This document shows positions 33,413 through 45,900 of a DNA stretch of 64,000 nucleotides, one piece after another. The stretch's first letter is position 1, and each line of letters opens with the position of its first letter. The stretch is from Dysidea avara (Eukaryota > Porifera > Demospongiae > Dictyoceratida > Dysideidae). The translations under genes were made by a program, and so were the position numbers. The stretch covers positions 3,678,449-3,742,448 of the forward strand of contig NC_089281.1 of the NCBI RefSeq assembly GCF_963678975.1, written 5' to 3'. The notes under the pieces were generated by a model. The model was not told the DNA's origin. It worked only from the letters and a program-made list of their open reading frames with translations, and did no database searches.

Positions 33413-35828
33413 CAGCGCTGTAAATGCAGTACAAATGGATGTGATTCTCATAGCTAAATATAATTTTAATGCCATTTCATATCAAAGACATAAATTAAAG
33501 TAAACACAACTTAGTATTTTATGCTTGTGTTTGCCACTTGTTTATTTATAGAAAGGCAAGTCTATATATATATATATATATATAAAGTCTATATATAAAT
33601 GCCTTTGAACATTTGATAACAGCTTTAACTGCATACATACAGTACTGCTAATCAGATGAGGTTGGTCACGCATTATTCATCTAGTGATCTCAGGTGAACA
33701 TTAGAATTGTGTAATGACAAAATTAATTTAGACATATCTTGATATTTCCTTTCAACTTATCTCAATTATCTAACATACTAAGAAAATTGAAACAAATATG
33801 TATTGTAGTTATTTGCCAATAATGTAACCAGTAACTAATAAGGAAAGAATTGATTATTTCTATGATTCAGTGCATACATTAAGGGTAATAATTAATATGG
33901 CAGGATGTCTGGCATAATGGTGCATGAGACAACATCACAGTGCACAGCTAGGTCAAGAAGTAGTTAATTTCAGCTCACTTTAAATAAATGCATTTTGATT
34001 GTTCTGAGTGAGTGGTTGACTGTTTTATTACATTATTAGCTAAAATTTCCCAACCAGTGACAAAGGCAGCTAAAGCACTCACCCTAAGCCTCCGAAGCTA
34101 TTACTGCATATAGTTAGAAATAGTGGCATAGCTACACCTGAGCATGAACAGACTTAGGGTGGGTATCAGAAAATGTTCTGGCATGGCAGCCACACATGGA
34201 AAAACTAGTACAGTATACTGCTTCTACAATTTAAATCATTGATTACGTTTCTATCCATTGTGGTGCCACAGTCTAACTATATAGTACTGTTGTGAACACT
34301 TGCAGCTAATCCTCCATCAAAGCCACATGTTTAATAAGGACTGTGATATTCCTGTCAAAAGGACGACTCATGATTTGTTTTATAGCTAACCAAGCAAGTT
34401 ATAGTGATGATGTCAGTGTGCAAATGTATACTGATATAAGAAAGTTTGGTATTCGAGAGTAGCTGCAAAGTATGGTGCTAGAGTTTGTTGGTTTACTGTT
34501 ACCCTGTTGTACATGTGTCACAGTGGATATATATGCTGCCATTATGATACTTTCATAATAATTAAGTGACAAGTCAAGATTATCAGCTGAAGTAGTCTAT
34601 CATAGTGTGTCAGTTCAGTTGTAATTGAAGCATATCCCTTGGTGTGATTATGTGGTCACATGATGCTAAAATCCCACAATTGATAGCTATAGCCCTGATG
34701 CATAGCAGCTAGGAAACTTTTGTGGGCTGCTATCAACTTTTGAGTTATATTCTACATTATGTATACACATATAGTTGCTAGCCATGTCATGCACTTGAAA
34801 ACAGCAATTTCATGACTGCATGTATGAACCCCTATAGGTTGCAATAGATCACTGGATTAACTGCACCAACTAGGTAAAAGGTATGACGAGCATCAGACTT
34901 AGGCAAGATACTCTCCTGGCTAGAAAGTTAGTCTGATGCAATAAGATAGTAAGAGTAATTAAGGGAAGAACTACTCTCCTCTAAAGATCAATGAGAGGTG
35001 ATCAAAAAATATATTAAAAAATATATTTTATAAGGATGAAATTGAGTTAATATGCATCCTGAGGGTTGAGGGCATACATATCAGTCAAATCCCTCATACT
35101 CATGTGGCCATCTTTTGTTTCTTTACTGGAAGTTACTCGGAAACTAGTGTAGACACTGAGCTCATCATTCATTACAAACAATTTGTACTGAGTGAAAGCA
35201 TATGCCGTATAGCCTAAATATTTCAAGGGGCAAATTTTTCGAGGTTGAGCAATGTTGCTAAAATAAAATTTCACAGATTTGCAAACACTCCCAAAATGTA
35301 TTAGACTACATGGAGGTCTAAATATTTTTAAGGGTAAATTTTTTGCTGATAACACCCAAAACTGCAAAATCAGCAAACATTTTTCCAGCCACACAAAGTA
35401 AGCAGTTCACGAGATAGATTAATGAAAGGCTGCTAACATAACCGAGATTCTTTCTATATTGATTAGGCAGCTTTACGAGTACATCAATTCTAACTACAAG
35501 GCTCTTTCACTACCTCCATCTTTTGTTCCTGTAAAGAACATCCTATTGGTGACTACAAGCAGCCTAAATCATATCATATCTTCACAAAAACTCTTTCACG
35601 CATTACGGTATCTATGGTAACTCCAAAACAAACATCACAGATATGTAGTAATTACCAACAACATAATCTGATTGGTGTTACCCGTTTTCAGTAACACACT
35701 ACAAATTTTGAATGCTAGAGTGACCAGACCCTTCCTCTTTATGCGAACGGGCGAGTACTACCAGATTAGCTAGCTATAACAATAAAGCAAGCCGGATTAC
35801 AATTATATGGATCTGAAAGGCTGAAACA
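33413..35828. other. Intergenic; microsatellite and one decayed repeat
   Basis: (TA)n at about 33562-33597. At about 35205-35395 two degenerate copies of a CCTAAATATTTCAAGGGG / AAATTTTT block lie in tandem; the 115-codon minus-strand frame there is repeat-derived. A fragment GTGGCATAGCTACACC at 34125 resembles the end of a hAT MITE. The rest shows nothing. Confidence 0.5.
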
Positions 35829-36424
35829 CAGGGGTGGATCCAGGAGCTGGCAAGGGGAGGGACACAAACAGAGTAAGTTGTAGGTGGTTGGGGAGAGCCA
35901 GATTCTCTAGTTCAGTGCTGCGTTTTTGAAGCAGCAACTAATTACGCATCACTGTTGATTTTGCCATTTTGGCCTTTTCAGAAGGTTGTAAAGTTCTGAA
36001 CGTCTTAAACAACAACACGATAATTATTTTAGAGGCGTTTGGTATGCACGAAGGTGCTGGGTGAAAATTTTACAGCTAGTTGGTTTGCTTTGGTTTCAGG
36101 TGAATTTGTTAGTAAAATGTGCATATTTTCAAGAGTTGATAAAGTGATCTTGGCCTGACATAAAGTTTAGTAGCTATTTTAAACAGAAGTATGGCTGGCT
36201 CCTCCACAAGGTGAGGAGGGGGCATTCGCCCGAAATTCCCCATCCTGGATTAGTCTCGTCCTCGCAGACCCATTCTCCGGGGTGGCACTTATCAATTAGA
36301 GATTATAAGCACCCCCTCCTTATAAGCGGCCCCTTTCGGAGGGGGCGCTTATAATCTCTAATTGATAAGTGCCCCCCCGGAGAATGGGTCTGCGAGGACG
36401 AGACTAATCCAGGATCCGCCTTTG
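35829..36424. mobile_element. Family A element, copy A5
   Basis: Ends CAGGGGTGGATCCAGG and GGATCCGCCTTTG; 5-bp duplication AAACA (35824-35828, 36425-36429). The left half matches the left part of A4 (GAGCTGGCAAGGGGAGG, CACGATAATTATTTT blocks), so A4 and A5 form a subfamily distinct from short A2/A3. Its right end is interrupted by a palindromic element. Confidence 0.85.
36242..36414. mobile_element. Near-perfect hairpin element J inside A5
   Basis: Arms begin ATCCTGGATTAGTCTCGTCC and end with the inverse, meeting at GCGGCCCCTTTCGGAGGGGG. The two TA dinucleotides bordering GTCTCGTCC...GGACGAGAC suggest TA-target insertion. Arm pairing also covers the host CCTGGAT, so the exact border is ambiguous. 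The stem is about 70 bp. Confidence 0.82.
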
Positions 36425-36738
36425 AAACATGTAATTAAATTAAAGTGGCCTCAGTTGAGGAATCAACTGAAACACTTTTCAAAATATTCACGGGGTTCAA
36501 ATAGGGATGGTTTTGTACACGTCCCTCCTTACAACTGTTACAACCTCTAATAGATAAGCGCCACCTAAAGTGCCTCGATTATGTGTATCCTAACAACTCA
36601 TCCATGTGTCTAGCTTTGTAGCTACAGAAACTGCGTAGTGACTGAGGACACTGAAGTAATCCTTACCTAGAAACTGACGAAAGTAATACGGCTTCACCAG
36701 ACAAGTTTTCGTAGTGAGGTCAGCGTCGCCGGTCAGAT

Positions 36739-36768
36739 CAGGTCAGGTCAGGTCAGGTCAGGTCAGGT
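36739..36768 (+). promoter_or_regulatory. Six tandem CAGGT pentamers
   Basis: (CAGGT)6 creates overlapping AGGTCA motifs, the half-site bound by nuclear receptors, at 5-bp steps, 220 bp upstream of the ATG at 36989. Whether it acts as a response element is unknown; it may simply be a microsatellite. Confidence 0.4.
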
Positions 36769-36988
36769 ACACTGAACTCCACACTGGAACTTTACACAAG
36801 TTGATATCACACCTTACAATCACGAAGACTAGAAGGAATTGTCAGCAGCGCCGATGGTTTGATACCAGTTTGGATCAATCATAATAATTATACGGTAGCT
36901 ATTCTATTTCTATGCTAACTACTCCGCGGCTGTGATCACTTCTATTCAGTTAAGTATATTCTTCAAGTTTACACTGACGTTAGACGCT

Positions 36989-39900
36989 ATGAATATGGAA
37001 GAGATAAAGGTTGTCGGTAAGCATAATTATGTTGTAAAATCTCGCTTTATTATTGTGTTAAATATTATAGGTAGCTACTGTACTAAAAATCAATGTAAAT
37101 GTGCCTCGAAATGTGCGTGTATTTATTCCTACCCTTGCTACGTAAAGTTTGTACAGTAAAGGGGTTGGTCAGCCACACCTAATCTGTAGTGTTGTTTAAT
37201 TACTGGTGACTGTGATTACAACACAAGGCATGAAAGCAAGGTGCACCCACAATAGTTTTGATGTAGCTAGAGTTGCCTACCTAGGTTGATAACAACTGAT
37301 GGCAAGGTCATCAGAAGTTAAAGGCAAACGTGCACCTTCTTGGCTAGTGGCTAGCAGAATGCAACTCGTTGTCAACAAGTCTTTCATTATGTAGTTTAGC
37401 GCTACCTGATGTAAACACTCACAGCCCCTCCCAGACATTCAGTTTGACAATATTACACCCTATACTATAAAACAGAAATATTTTGGGTTAGTGTTTGATA
37501 GCCAGTTAATATGGGGATTTGTTGCTTCTTGCAACATTGGAGGGTGAAAATGGTAGAGCATGGTATGACTTCTAACATGTTAACTAGCCACAAACATGCA
37601 TAGTTCACTCACTGTTTACTGTTACCATTCCTTATATAGACTGCAGAACAACATTCTTTGGTCAATAAGAAGCCATGTGGTGCTCTATGCTTTTTGAATA
37701 TTTTGACTTCTGACTGTATAAGGTGGTATGACCAATTAAGTAGCAAACATAATTTAAAAGGATGTCATAGTAGTAATACATCTTGGTGAGCTGCAACAAC
37801 AACAACAAAAAAACTTTTGCAAACATTACAGCACATATCAAATTATCCTTCTTCACACAATTCAAATCACCACCTACAAAATACCAAAACACATCAATAT
37901 TATACAACTGGCTATACCCATATAAAATCAGTAAATCACACATACAAATCAAACCACCTCAGGCTTACCCCATGATGTTATAAACATCTGTCTAGTTATA
38001 TCCTTGTCAGAGTTCCATGTCTTGTGACAAGTAGCTAACTCAGTATCATACCATCTGGTGGGTATTCATGATCACTGCATGAAGATACTACAATGACTAT
38101 GTGCAACAGCTGCTCATTATTGGGAATGTGTGTAATGTACATGTATAGTCTTGTCCACAGCCAAGAGCAGTTACGTAAATACTCAAATAAGTGTCACTGT
38201 TTGATAACAACGAAGCTTACACTGAACTTGACAGCCACTTTTGTAAATTGCTATACATATCTACAACAATTATCATTATCAATAAAACAAATCCATTACT
38301 GGATTAATAAAAAGTAAACAAACTATATAAATAAAAAATTGAATGAAAATTTTAAAAGGGGAGTAGGGATCGCTGAAAAAAGCCATGAAACAAGAAGGGA
38401 TAGCTGAGGTGGTAATATAAACCACAAATCCCTATTTTGACTCTCCTCAAAAATCAAATTCCCCTCCCATGGGGCATGATGGGTAGTCGAATTCCCAAGT
38501 AGTGTACTTTGGGAAAGTGGGTTATTCTTGCAGGAGGTGCATAGCTTATAAAGTCAAGCAAGTGCTAAAAATTTTAAACAGTCAAATTCCCCACTAATGG
38601 GGAATTTGACTCACTTGCTTGACCATGCCCCACAAGTGGGGAATTTGATTTTTGAAAAAGTCAAACCCCCACCCTTGCCAGGGAGGGGGATGGTGGGACA
38701 TAATATTATAGGTGCATTGTCACTCAATGATAACTAAATTATCACCCTGTGGTCTAACCACTCTGACATCATAGTAACTGCAAATGGTGTTGTTTACTAA
38801 TTCAATAACCTATGGCTCCACTCTATGGCAACATTGTTGACAGCTTTGTTAGTGGGGGTAATTGTGGTCATTCCAGTGTTTCCATGCATTGTGTTTAAAC
38901 TTCACACAAAGTGTGACATATATGTTAAAGCATTGCTGCAAGCACTATATGAAAAATAAAGCACGAGGCATGCGGCTGAGATGTTCGCCTTGTGCTTTAT
39001 TATCGCCTTGTGCTTTATTAGCATCTCGGCTATGCCATGTGCTTTGTTTTTCATACAGCACTTGCGGCAATGCTTAAATGATTTATGGAACTTTCTAGTC
39101 ATGTTAGCTCCACCATACACTAGGACTCATAATTAACACGCGTTGCATGAATTATTAGCAGTCTGAATGCAGTTTAACAAAGTAACTCACGCGTAGTTCA
39201 CCATAGTTTGGCATAGTAGATGTTCATTGTGCATTTTGGCAGGTTTTAGTCAAAACCCACAATTGATTCTACTGTGACTCATGATGAAGTATTTCTGTGA
39301 AATATTTCCGTGATATCTCCAGGACTTGTCCGTTAACATTAACAAACATAATGGCAACGTTACCTTCTCCCACCCATCATCAAAGCATTTAGGTATGTTT
39401 GTAAAAGTAATCCAGTGGTAGAACTCGTATTGGCTGGGGTGATTGACCACTCAGCACGGTGAGGCTATCAGCTTCCACTGGCTTCGGTGATTAGTTGTAC
39501 TGGCGTGAGCACTGCGGACTATTAGCCTGCACTAAAGCACATGGGCAACTGTGCTTTATTGCCCACAAAGAGAACTTTATTGCACCGCAGAGTGCTTTAT
39601 TGTATGAATAATATTAAAGCACTCTTTGTGGTGCAATGAAACATTCTTTGTGGTCAATAAAGCACTGTTTGCCCTATAGTGTACTTTATGAAATTTTTAA
39701 AATACACTTTCCCTTTGATCTCGCCCACGCAGAGTTCTATAAAAGAAAATAAAGCATACCTCAGAACATCATGGGGCACATTTTTTTCCTTCAAACTTAG
39801 ATGGTATCATCAGGTATCATACATTATAATGAAATAATGAATGAGCCAATTAATGAATTAACATAGGTGGTGGAAATGGAGGGGGCATGGCCTACATAGA

Positions 39901-42900
39901 ACAGTTAATCACTCTAATGGAACAGTTGCTTTTACATTTAAGTACTTATTTTATTTGTAAAATCAACTAATTACTGTCTCAAGACATGAAAATTTCCTGG
40001 GGCTTGCAAGTCCACAGGCAGACCCTCATGAATAACATTTATATTTGTTATATGCCATTCTATAACTTTCACAAGTTACCCCTACTCTTTGGACCACTCC
40101 TCTGCTCTGATCGTATGCCAAAACTACAAATCATAAGAAAGCTGTATAAACCAGGATTACTCCTTTCTACAACTTTTCAAACACAGCTAAAGTCTTTGAG
40201 CAGGCTGTAGGACCAGGTGTCCTACAGACCTTCAGCACTTGTGTTGTAAAGCATTAATAAAAAAATAAAATAAAACACTTATAGATTTGCTGATGACTGA
40301 AAGTGAACGTACTGTGCAATATTCTGTATAGGTGGTTGAAGATGTACCTCATTTATTTTTAATGCCAATCAAACTTGGCACACGTGCTAAGCTTTACTGA
40401 CTGCACGGACCTTGATATAGATCAGAAACAAGTGCAAAAGAACACGTTAGTGTGTTTCCAAGATGTAGTATAGCTTTTCAGGTGTTCCACAGTTGTTTTC
40501 AGATGCCTTATAGTCTTACTTACTAGGTATGTTGTGTGGTGGCTGGTCAGTCTCCATCACTGTGCGAAGAGAATACAATTCCAATTAGTAGCTTCACGCA
40601 ATGACACATAGCTACAAGTGTGTATATGTGACCGGATTAGCGAAGAGGGGTCTTCCACACACATTCAATTCTATAAACTTGGGAGACCATAACTTAGTGT
40701 TCAGCTAACATTAACCTGAAATTTTCTCCATCCATTAAGCTATGTTGGTACCCACAACTGATCAAATTTGCAAGTCATTAGCTTTTCCCTATCTTAAGTT
40801 AAAGTTGGTAAATTGAATGTGTGTGGAAGACGCCTTTTCACAAATCCATTCACATATTAGCTAGTCCTGTGTGTGCGTGCGTGCGTGCGTGTGTGTGTGT
40901 CCAACTTACAACATTGGGATACTCTAATAGAGCGGCCACTTACCCTATTATAGATTGACATCAACCAGATACAAATCAATAACTTTAATAACCTATTCCT
41001 TATAGATTTACATGTATTAATTAATTTTGTATTAGCATTTTACCCCTTTAGGGGCTTCCTAATGGACCACAGGGAGTAACTACTACATGTATTTTTCTTT
41101 TGAGCACACAGTATGATGGCTATTCACCGTACATGCATTACCCTGCTGTAAGGTTGTCCTATTGGTACATCTAATTGGTTCCATGTCATGTGGTCCTAGA
41201 TAATTGTACAACAAAGTACTAAAGATAATATGAAATGCAGTCAAAAGTACGTCACAAATAGTGAATGAATTAATGTATGCTAAAACTACAAATGCACTAA
41301 CCGGCGATAGAGTCATCATTAAATGAAGGCACAAACATGTAATACTTACTCATTTTTGGGCTGGTGACTAAAAAGCCATGTTATTCCATATAATGCACAC
41401 TACAAAGCAGTTAATTAAGGTAGCCATGTCTGAAGGAAGTATGCCATGCCAGTTCAAAAGACAAGAAGAGGAAAATTAATAGCAGTATGTTTGTTTTCTT
41501 GTATCAAACAGTACTACTTTAGTAGGAATCCCCTGAAATGACACACGCCGCCAAAAATACCGCCTTTTAAAAACTAGCTTAGAAACTTTTTACACGAAGA
41601 AAATCACCTTTACGGAATAATATTAGTCCATCTAACATCAAATGTAGCATTAAAAACAAGAAAACATTTACTGGCGGCTGAATATAGAATTTTAAAGAAA
41701 TCGTCAAACTCGAACTTTCGTCTGACTCACTGACCACATTTGCAAGCCTAGAGTCCAAACGAAGCAGTGCACGGTCACCATTTTACGCCACAACGACAAA
41801 CTGGTGGGATGTGCCTTTTGGGGTTCCAACAAGTGTACGTCCTATGCGCCTTGTCTTTTATCTTCAATCAGGCTTCTTGTCTTCTTCTTCATCCAAAGAA
41901 ACCATATCGAGGCATTAATTTTCCATATCAACACTTTCTTTAAGCAGCATAATAGACGCCACAAAATTATTTAAAGCGCTTAGACTATGCTACTGTACTG
42001 TACAGAGGTACCAGTACTCCACGATAGGTCACAAGATCACGCTCATTCTTTATTCTACATTATTAATCTATTGATCGAGACCACGATGACCACGCCCCTT
42101 TATGCTAGCTGTATTTGTGACCACACACCTTCAAGTTGGTAGGTTGATTCGAGATACTCTGGTTTAATAATCGATCGAAACCACGATGACCACACCTCTT
42201 TTTGGGCAGACCACACCTCTTTTTGTACAAAACACATCTCTGCAGGCTGATTCAAGATACTCCAATACAGCAGTTACTCTAATAGAACAGTCACATGTTT
42301 ATAGCTAGCTGTATGCTATAGCAAAAAAAACTAAACAAACTAGTATATTAATAATTATAAATTTTAAAATGAAGTAGGAATCCAAGCAATAAAAAGTAGT
42401 GAAACAAGAGATGAACATGATAGCTATTACAGCATAGCTCAGTGGAAAATCCCTACTTTGGCATGCATGGTATAACAATTATTTTGTGTTCAATGCCAAA
42501 GTAGAGATTTCCCACTGAGCTATGCTGTAATAGCTACCATGTTCAGCTCTTGTTTCACTACTTTTTATTGCTTGGATTCCTACTTCATTTTAAAATTTAT
42601 AATTTTTAATATACTAGTTTATATTATCTTTCCATCTGGCTTACTAAGCTCTGGTTGGCTTGGCTGTTTGTTTATAAATGTATTGTAAACAGCGTGGTAT
42701 GTATTAATGTTTGCTTGAATTGTGTACATTTTGGCTTACTAGGCTCTGGCTTGCTTGGCTGTCTTTCTTTATCCGGCTCACCTGGCTTGCATACCCTTAA
42801 CTACTACAGTATTGTGTATCTCCTACAAGTTTATATGTATGCTTGTAGTGTGTACCCATCACTGTGCCATTGCCACATCACTGATGAACCCCATTTAGCT

Positions 42901-45900
42901 ACTGGTGACCTCTAGTTGATGTTGATATTGCGCTGCATATTGGCTACATTGCTGAATAATTTTCATCTTCAGTGATGTTGCCTATAATGTATCACTGCAT
43001 ACAATACTACAATCTATGCATATAAAGCTGAAAATTCAATTATCTACATTCCATTTGGATCACTCAGCTATCTCGCTAACCACTGCATGTATCGAAGCGG
43101 TAATTATCTACTTTCCATTTGGATCACTCAGCTATCTCGCTAACCACTGCACGTATCGAAGCGGTTTGTTTGCATCACGGAGCACTCATCATCCAGCTTC
43201 ACCATGTTTGTTAAAAGACATTTCTAACTGCTGCCGTTTGCTGTCTACAGTGCATTGAATGCAGGGCTGTAAAACAAACTTACTGGAATGTTTGTACAAA
43301 CCACATGGTGAACTGCAAGTAAACACCTAAGACATTCAACTTATGCACGCCTTTATAACCAGGTTTTACTTACTCCTAATCACTAGTGTGGTTAAATGGG
43401 TAGGGCATATTCATAACTATCAGATAGTGAGTTCAAGTCCCAGGTGGAGCAGCTTTTTTTTTGCTTTGACAATCTTTTGCTTTTGGTTACAACTTTTTAA
43501 TGTATACTTTTTGATCTTCTTTTCCTTCTACAGTGGAACCTCTCTATTACGGACATTTTGGGACCCAGAATTTTTGGCCACGTTTTGCTGTAACATAGAG
43601 GTTTTCCACTTTCAGAGGTAAAAATGTATTAACCAGACCTGTTAGGACCAAAATTTTTGTCCTTTCTATGTAGGTTTTTTCTATTGTGTTCTTAATTCGG
43701 GGAGTTTGTTAAGAGAGGTTCCACTGTATTCTGAAGCAACATTGTTATGTGTACTTTTTCATGTTACATGTGTAACTATAGCTAAATATACCAAGTGCTT
43801 TTATGGTAGCATACAGGTAAAAGATGATGACATTAGAAAATATTATACAGTTATAGGGTGTAGGGAACTGTAAGTATTCCTTTAGTGCATTTAATTTAGC
43901 TGATGGTTCAGTGCTGTACACATGCTTTTTAGTATGCTTGCTTAATATACTAAAATAGTGTAACTATATGGGCTGGAAATGCACAGGTGACATTCTATCA
44001 CCCTACTTGAATGTGTAACGTAGGGCAAATACCACCACTTTTTAGTGTTTTAATTTTCAGCTTGGTACAACCAGTTTTCACTGTGTAGATTTCATGTCAC
44101 TTTTCCATCTTATTTTACATGACTGACGTTTTTCAGTTTTCAGTGTTTGTAAGCTTTGTGTCACTGTACATATAGCTGTGTTCATTGCATGTGCATACAA
44201 TATTGATTCATTTTGGATGGTACAAATAGCTACCAAACTTTTCAATACAAAGTCTCATGTTACAAAGCATATAGCTACTGACTAGAGCAATATAGTCATA
44301 CATGTATAGGATAAGATTGAGTTTCCTTTAATGTCACAGTTCTCTCTTCTGCACTTAACAGCTTCAAATACCAAGTGTTAAAGTGCGAGCAATAAGGATG
44401 TTGAATTAACAGGAATGGGATATGGCTATAGTATCAGTACAGGGAACACAAGTGAAGCAGATTATAGAAATGTGATGTAGGATAATAAATCCTTTAATAG
44501 TTTCATACACACAACTTAATGCATGTTTTTGTCACTATAAGTTATTAATAGCTGGGACAGGTATTATACTACCGTGTATAAGTTCAATGTATGTGCATGC
44601 TCGCATGCATCATTTCAGTGCACTAGCTACTTTAAATAACACATGCATATGCTATACATTATGAAATTAGCATTGCATATTGATAGCTTGGTTCCCATTT
44701 TAAAATCTTATTTATTGCAGAGATGGTACTGCACGTAGGGCAGGTACCAATGCTAGTAATGTATAGTTCTTTCCTGTATGTTTGTATGCATATATACTGC
44801 ATGTGTACACATCACTGTGCCATTGCCACACCAATGATGTACTGGCACTTAGTTACTGGTGGCCTCTAGTTACGACCACTATTGTGTTATATCTGTCACT
44901 ATTGTGACATATTGAGATCATAATTATTTTGGTTGTGCCTTCACCACCTAGTCGTATGTATAGCCTCACCAGGGGGTTGCCACGTTGGTGTATGTACTTG
45001 GTTGTATGTGACCCGGTCCTATAGTGAATATATAAATTAAATGTTTGAGAAAACTGCAAGGCCTAAGGCTTCGCACTCACCGGGAATAGAATCCATGTTG
45101 AATGAAAAGACAATCATATAATGGGTAGGTGTTTTCATGGAGGTGATAGTAACAGTATGACAATTCTATTTAACGCCGATCAAAACAGCTAGCACGTGAT
45201 GCCCATTAATTGACCTGGCAGAGCAATCTAGAGGAGCTACTGATAATTTGTTTTTGAAAGTGTTGCCAGCTGGCATACTAGTCTCAAGTCGCCATGCCAG
45301 CTGCCAGTATGTCTGTTTGTATTGTTTCCTTGTATTTTATGTAAATGTATTGTAAACAGCATAGTATGTGTTTTTATATATTTTTTGTATTGTTTAATTA
45401 CTTGTATTGTATATTTTGCCTTCACCTGGCTTACTAGGCTCTGGGTGGCTTGGCTGTCTTCCTTTATCAGGTTCACCTGGCTAGCATACTCTTAACTATT
45501 ACAGTATTGTGTATCTCCTGCAAGTTGTGTATGCATATAGTGCGTACCCATCACTGTGCCATTGCCACACCACTAATGAACTGTATTCAGCTACCAGTGA
45601 CCTCTAGTTGATGTTGATACTGTGCTGTATATTGGTTGCATAGCCGAATATTTTTTTATCTTCGGTGATGTTGCCAATAATGTATTTCTGCATACAATAC
45701 TGCAATAATGTATAGTTCTCTCTTGTATGTTTTGTATGCATATATATACTGTGTACATATCACTGTGCCATTGCCACACCAATGATGTACCGGCACTTAG
45801 CTACTGGTGGCCTCTAGTTAGGATACCTCTATTGTGTTATATCTGCATGTCACTATTGTGACATATTGAGTTGATTTTGGATCATAATTTCAATCATTCC

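Noticed and set aside
35047..35394. 115-codon minus-strand frame
   Set aside because: Formed by two tandem copies of a non-coding CCTAAATATTTCAAGGGG repeat.
37831..37982. Alternative second exon after 36989-37016 (phase fits; SPPTKYQNTS, stop TAA)
   Set aside because: Composition is low-complexity A/C-rich, it has no membrane segment, and no paralogue has such an exon.
42655..42915. 86-codon open frame and similar frames at 45237-45476
   Set aside because: They fall in type 1 L repeats, and the frame is not kept between copies.
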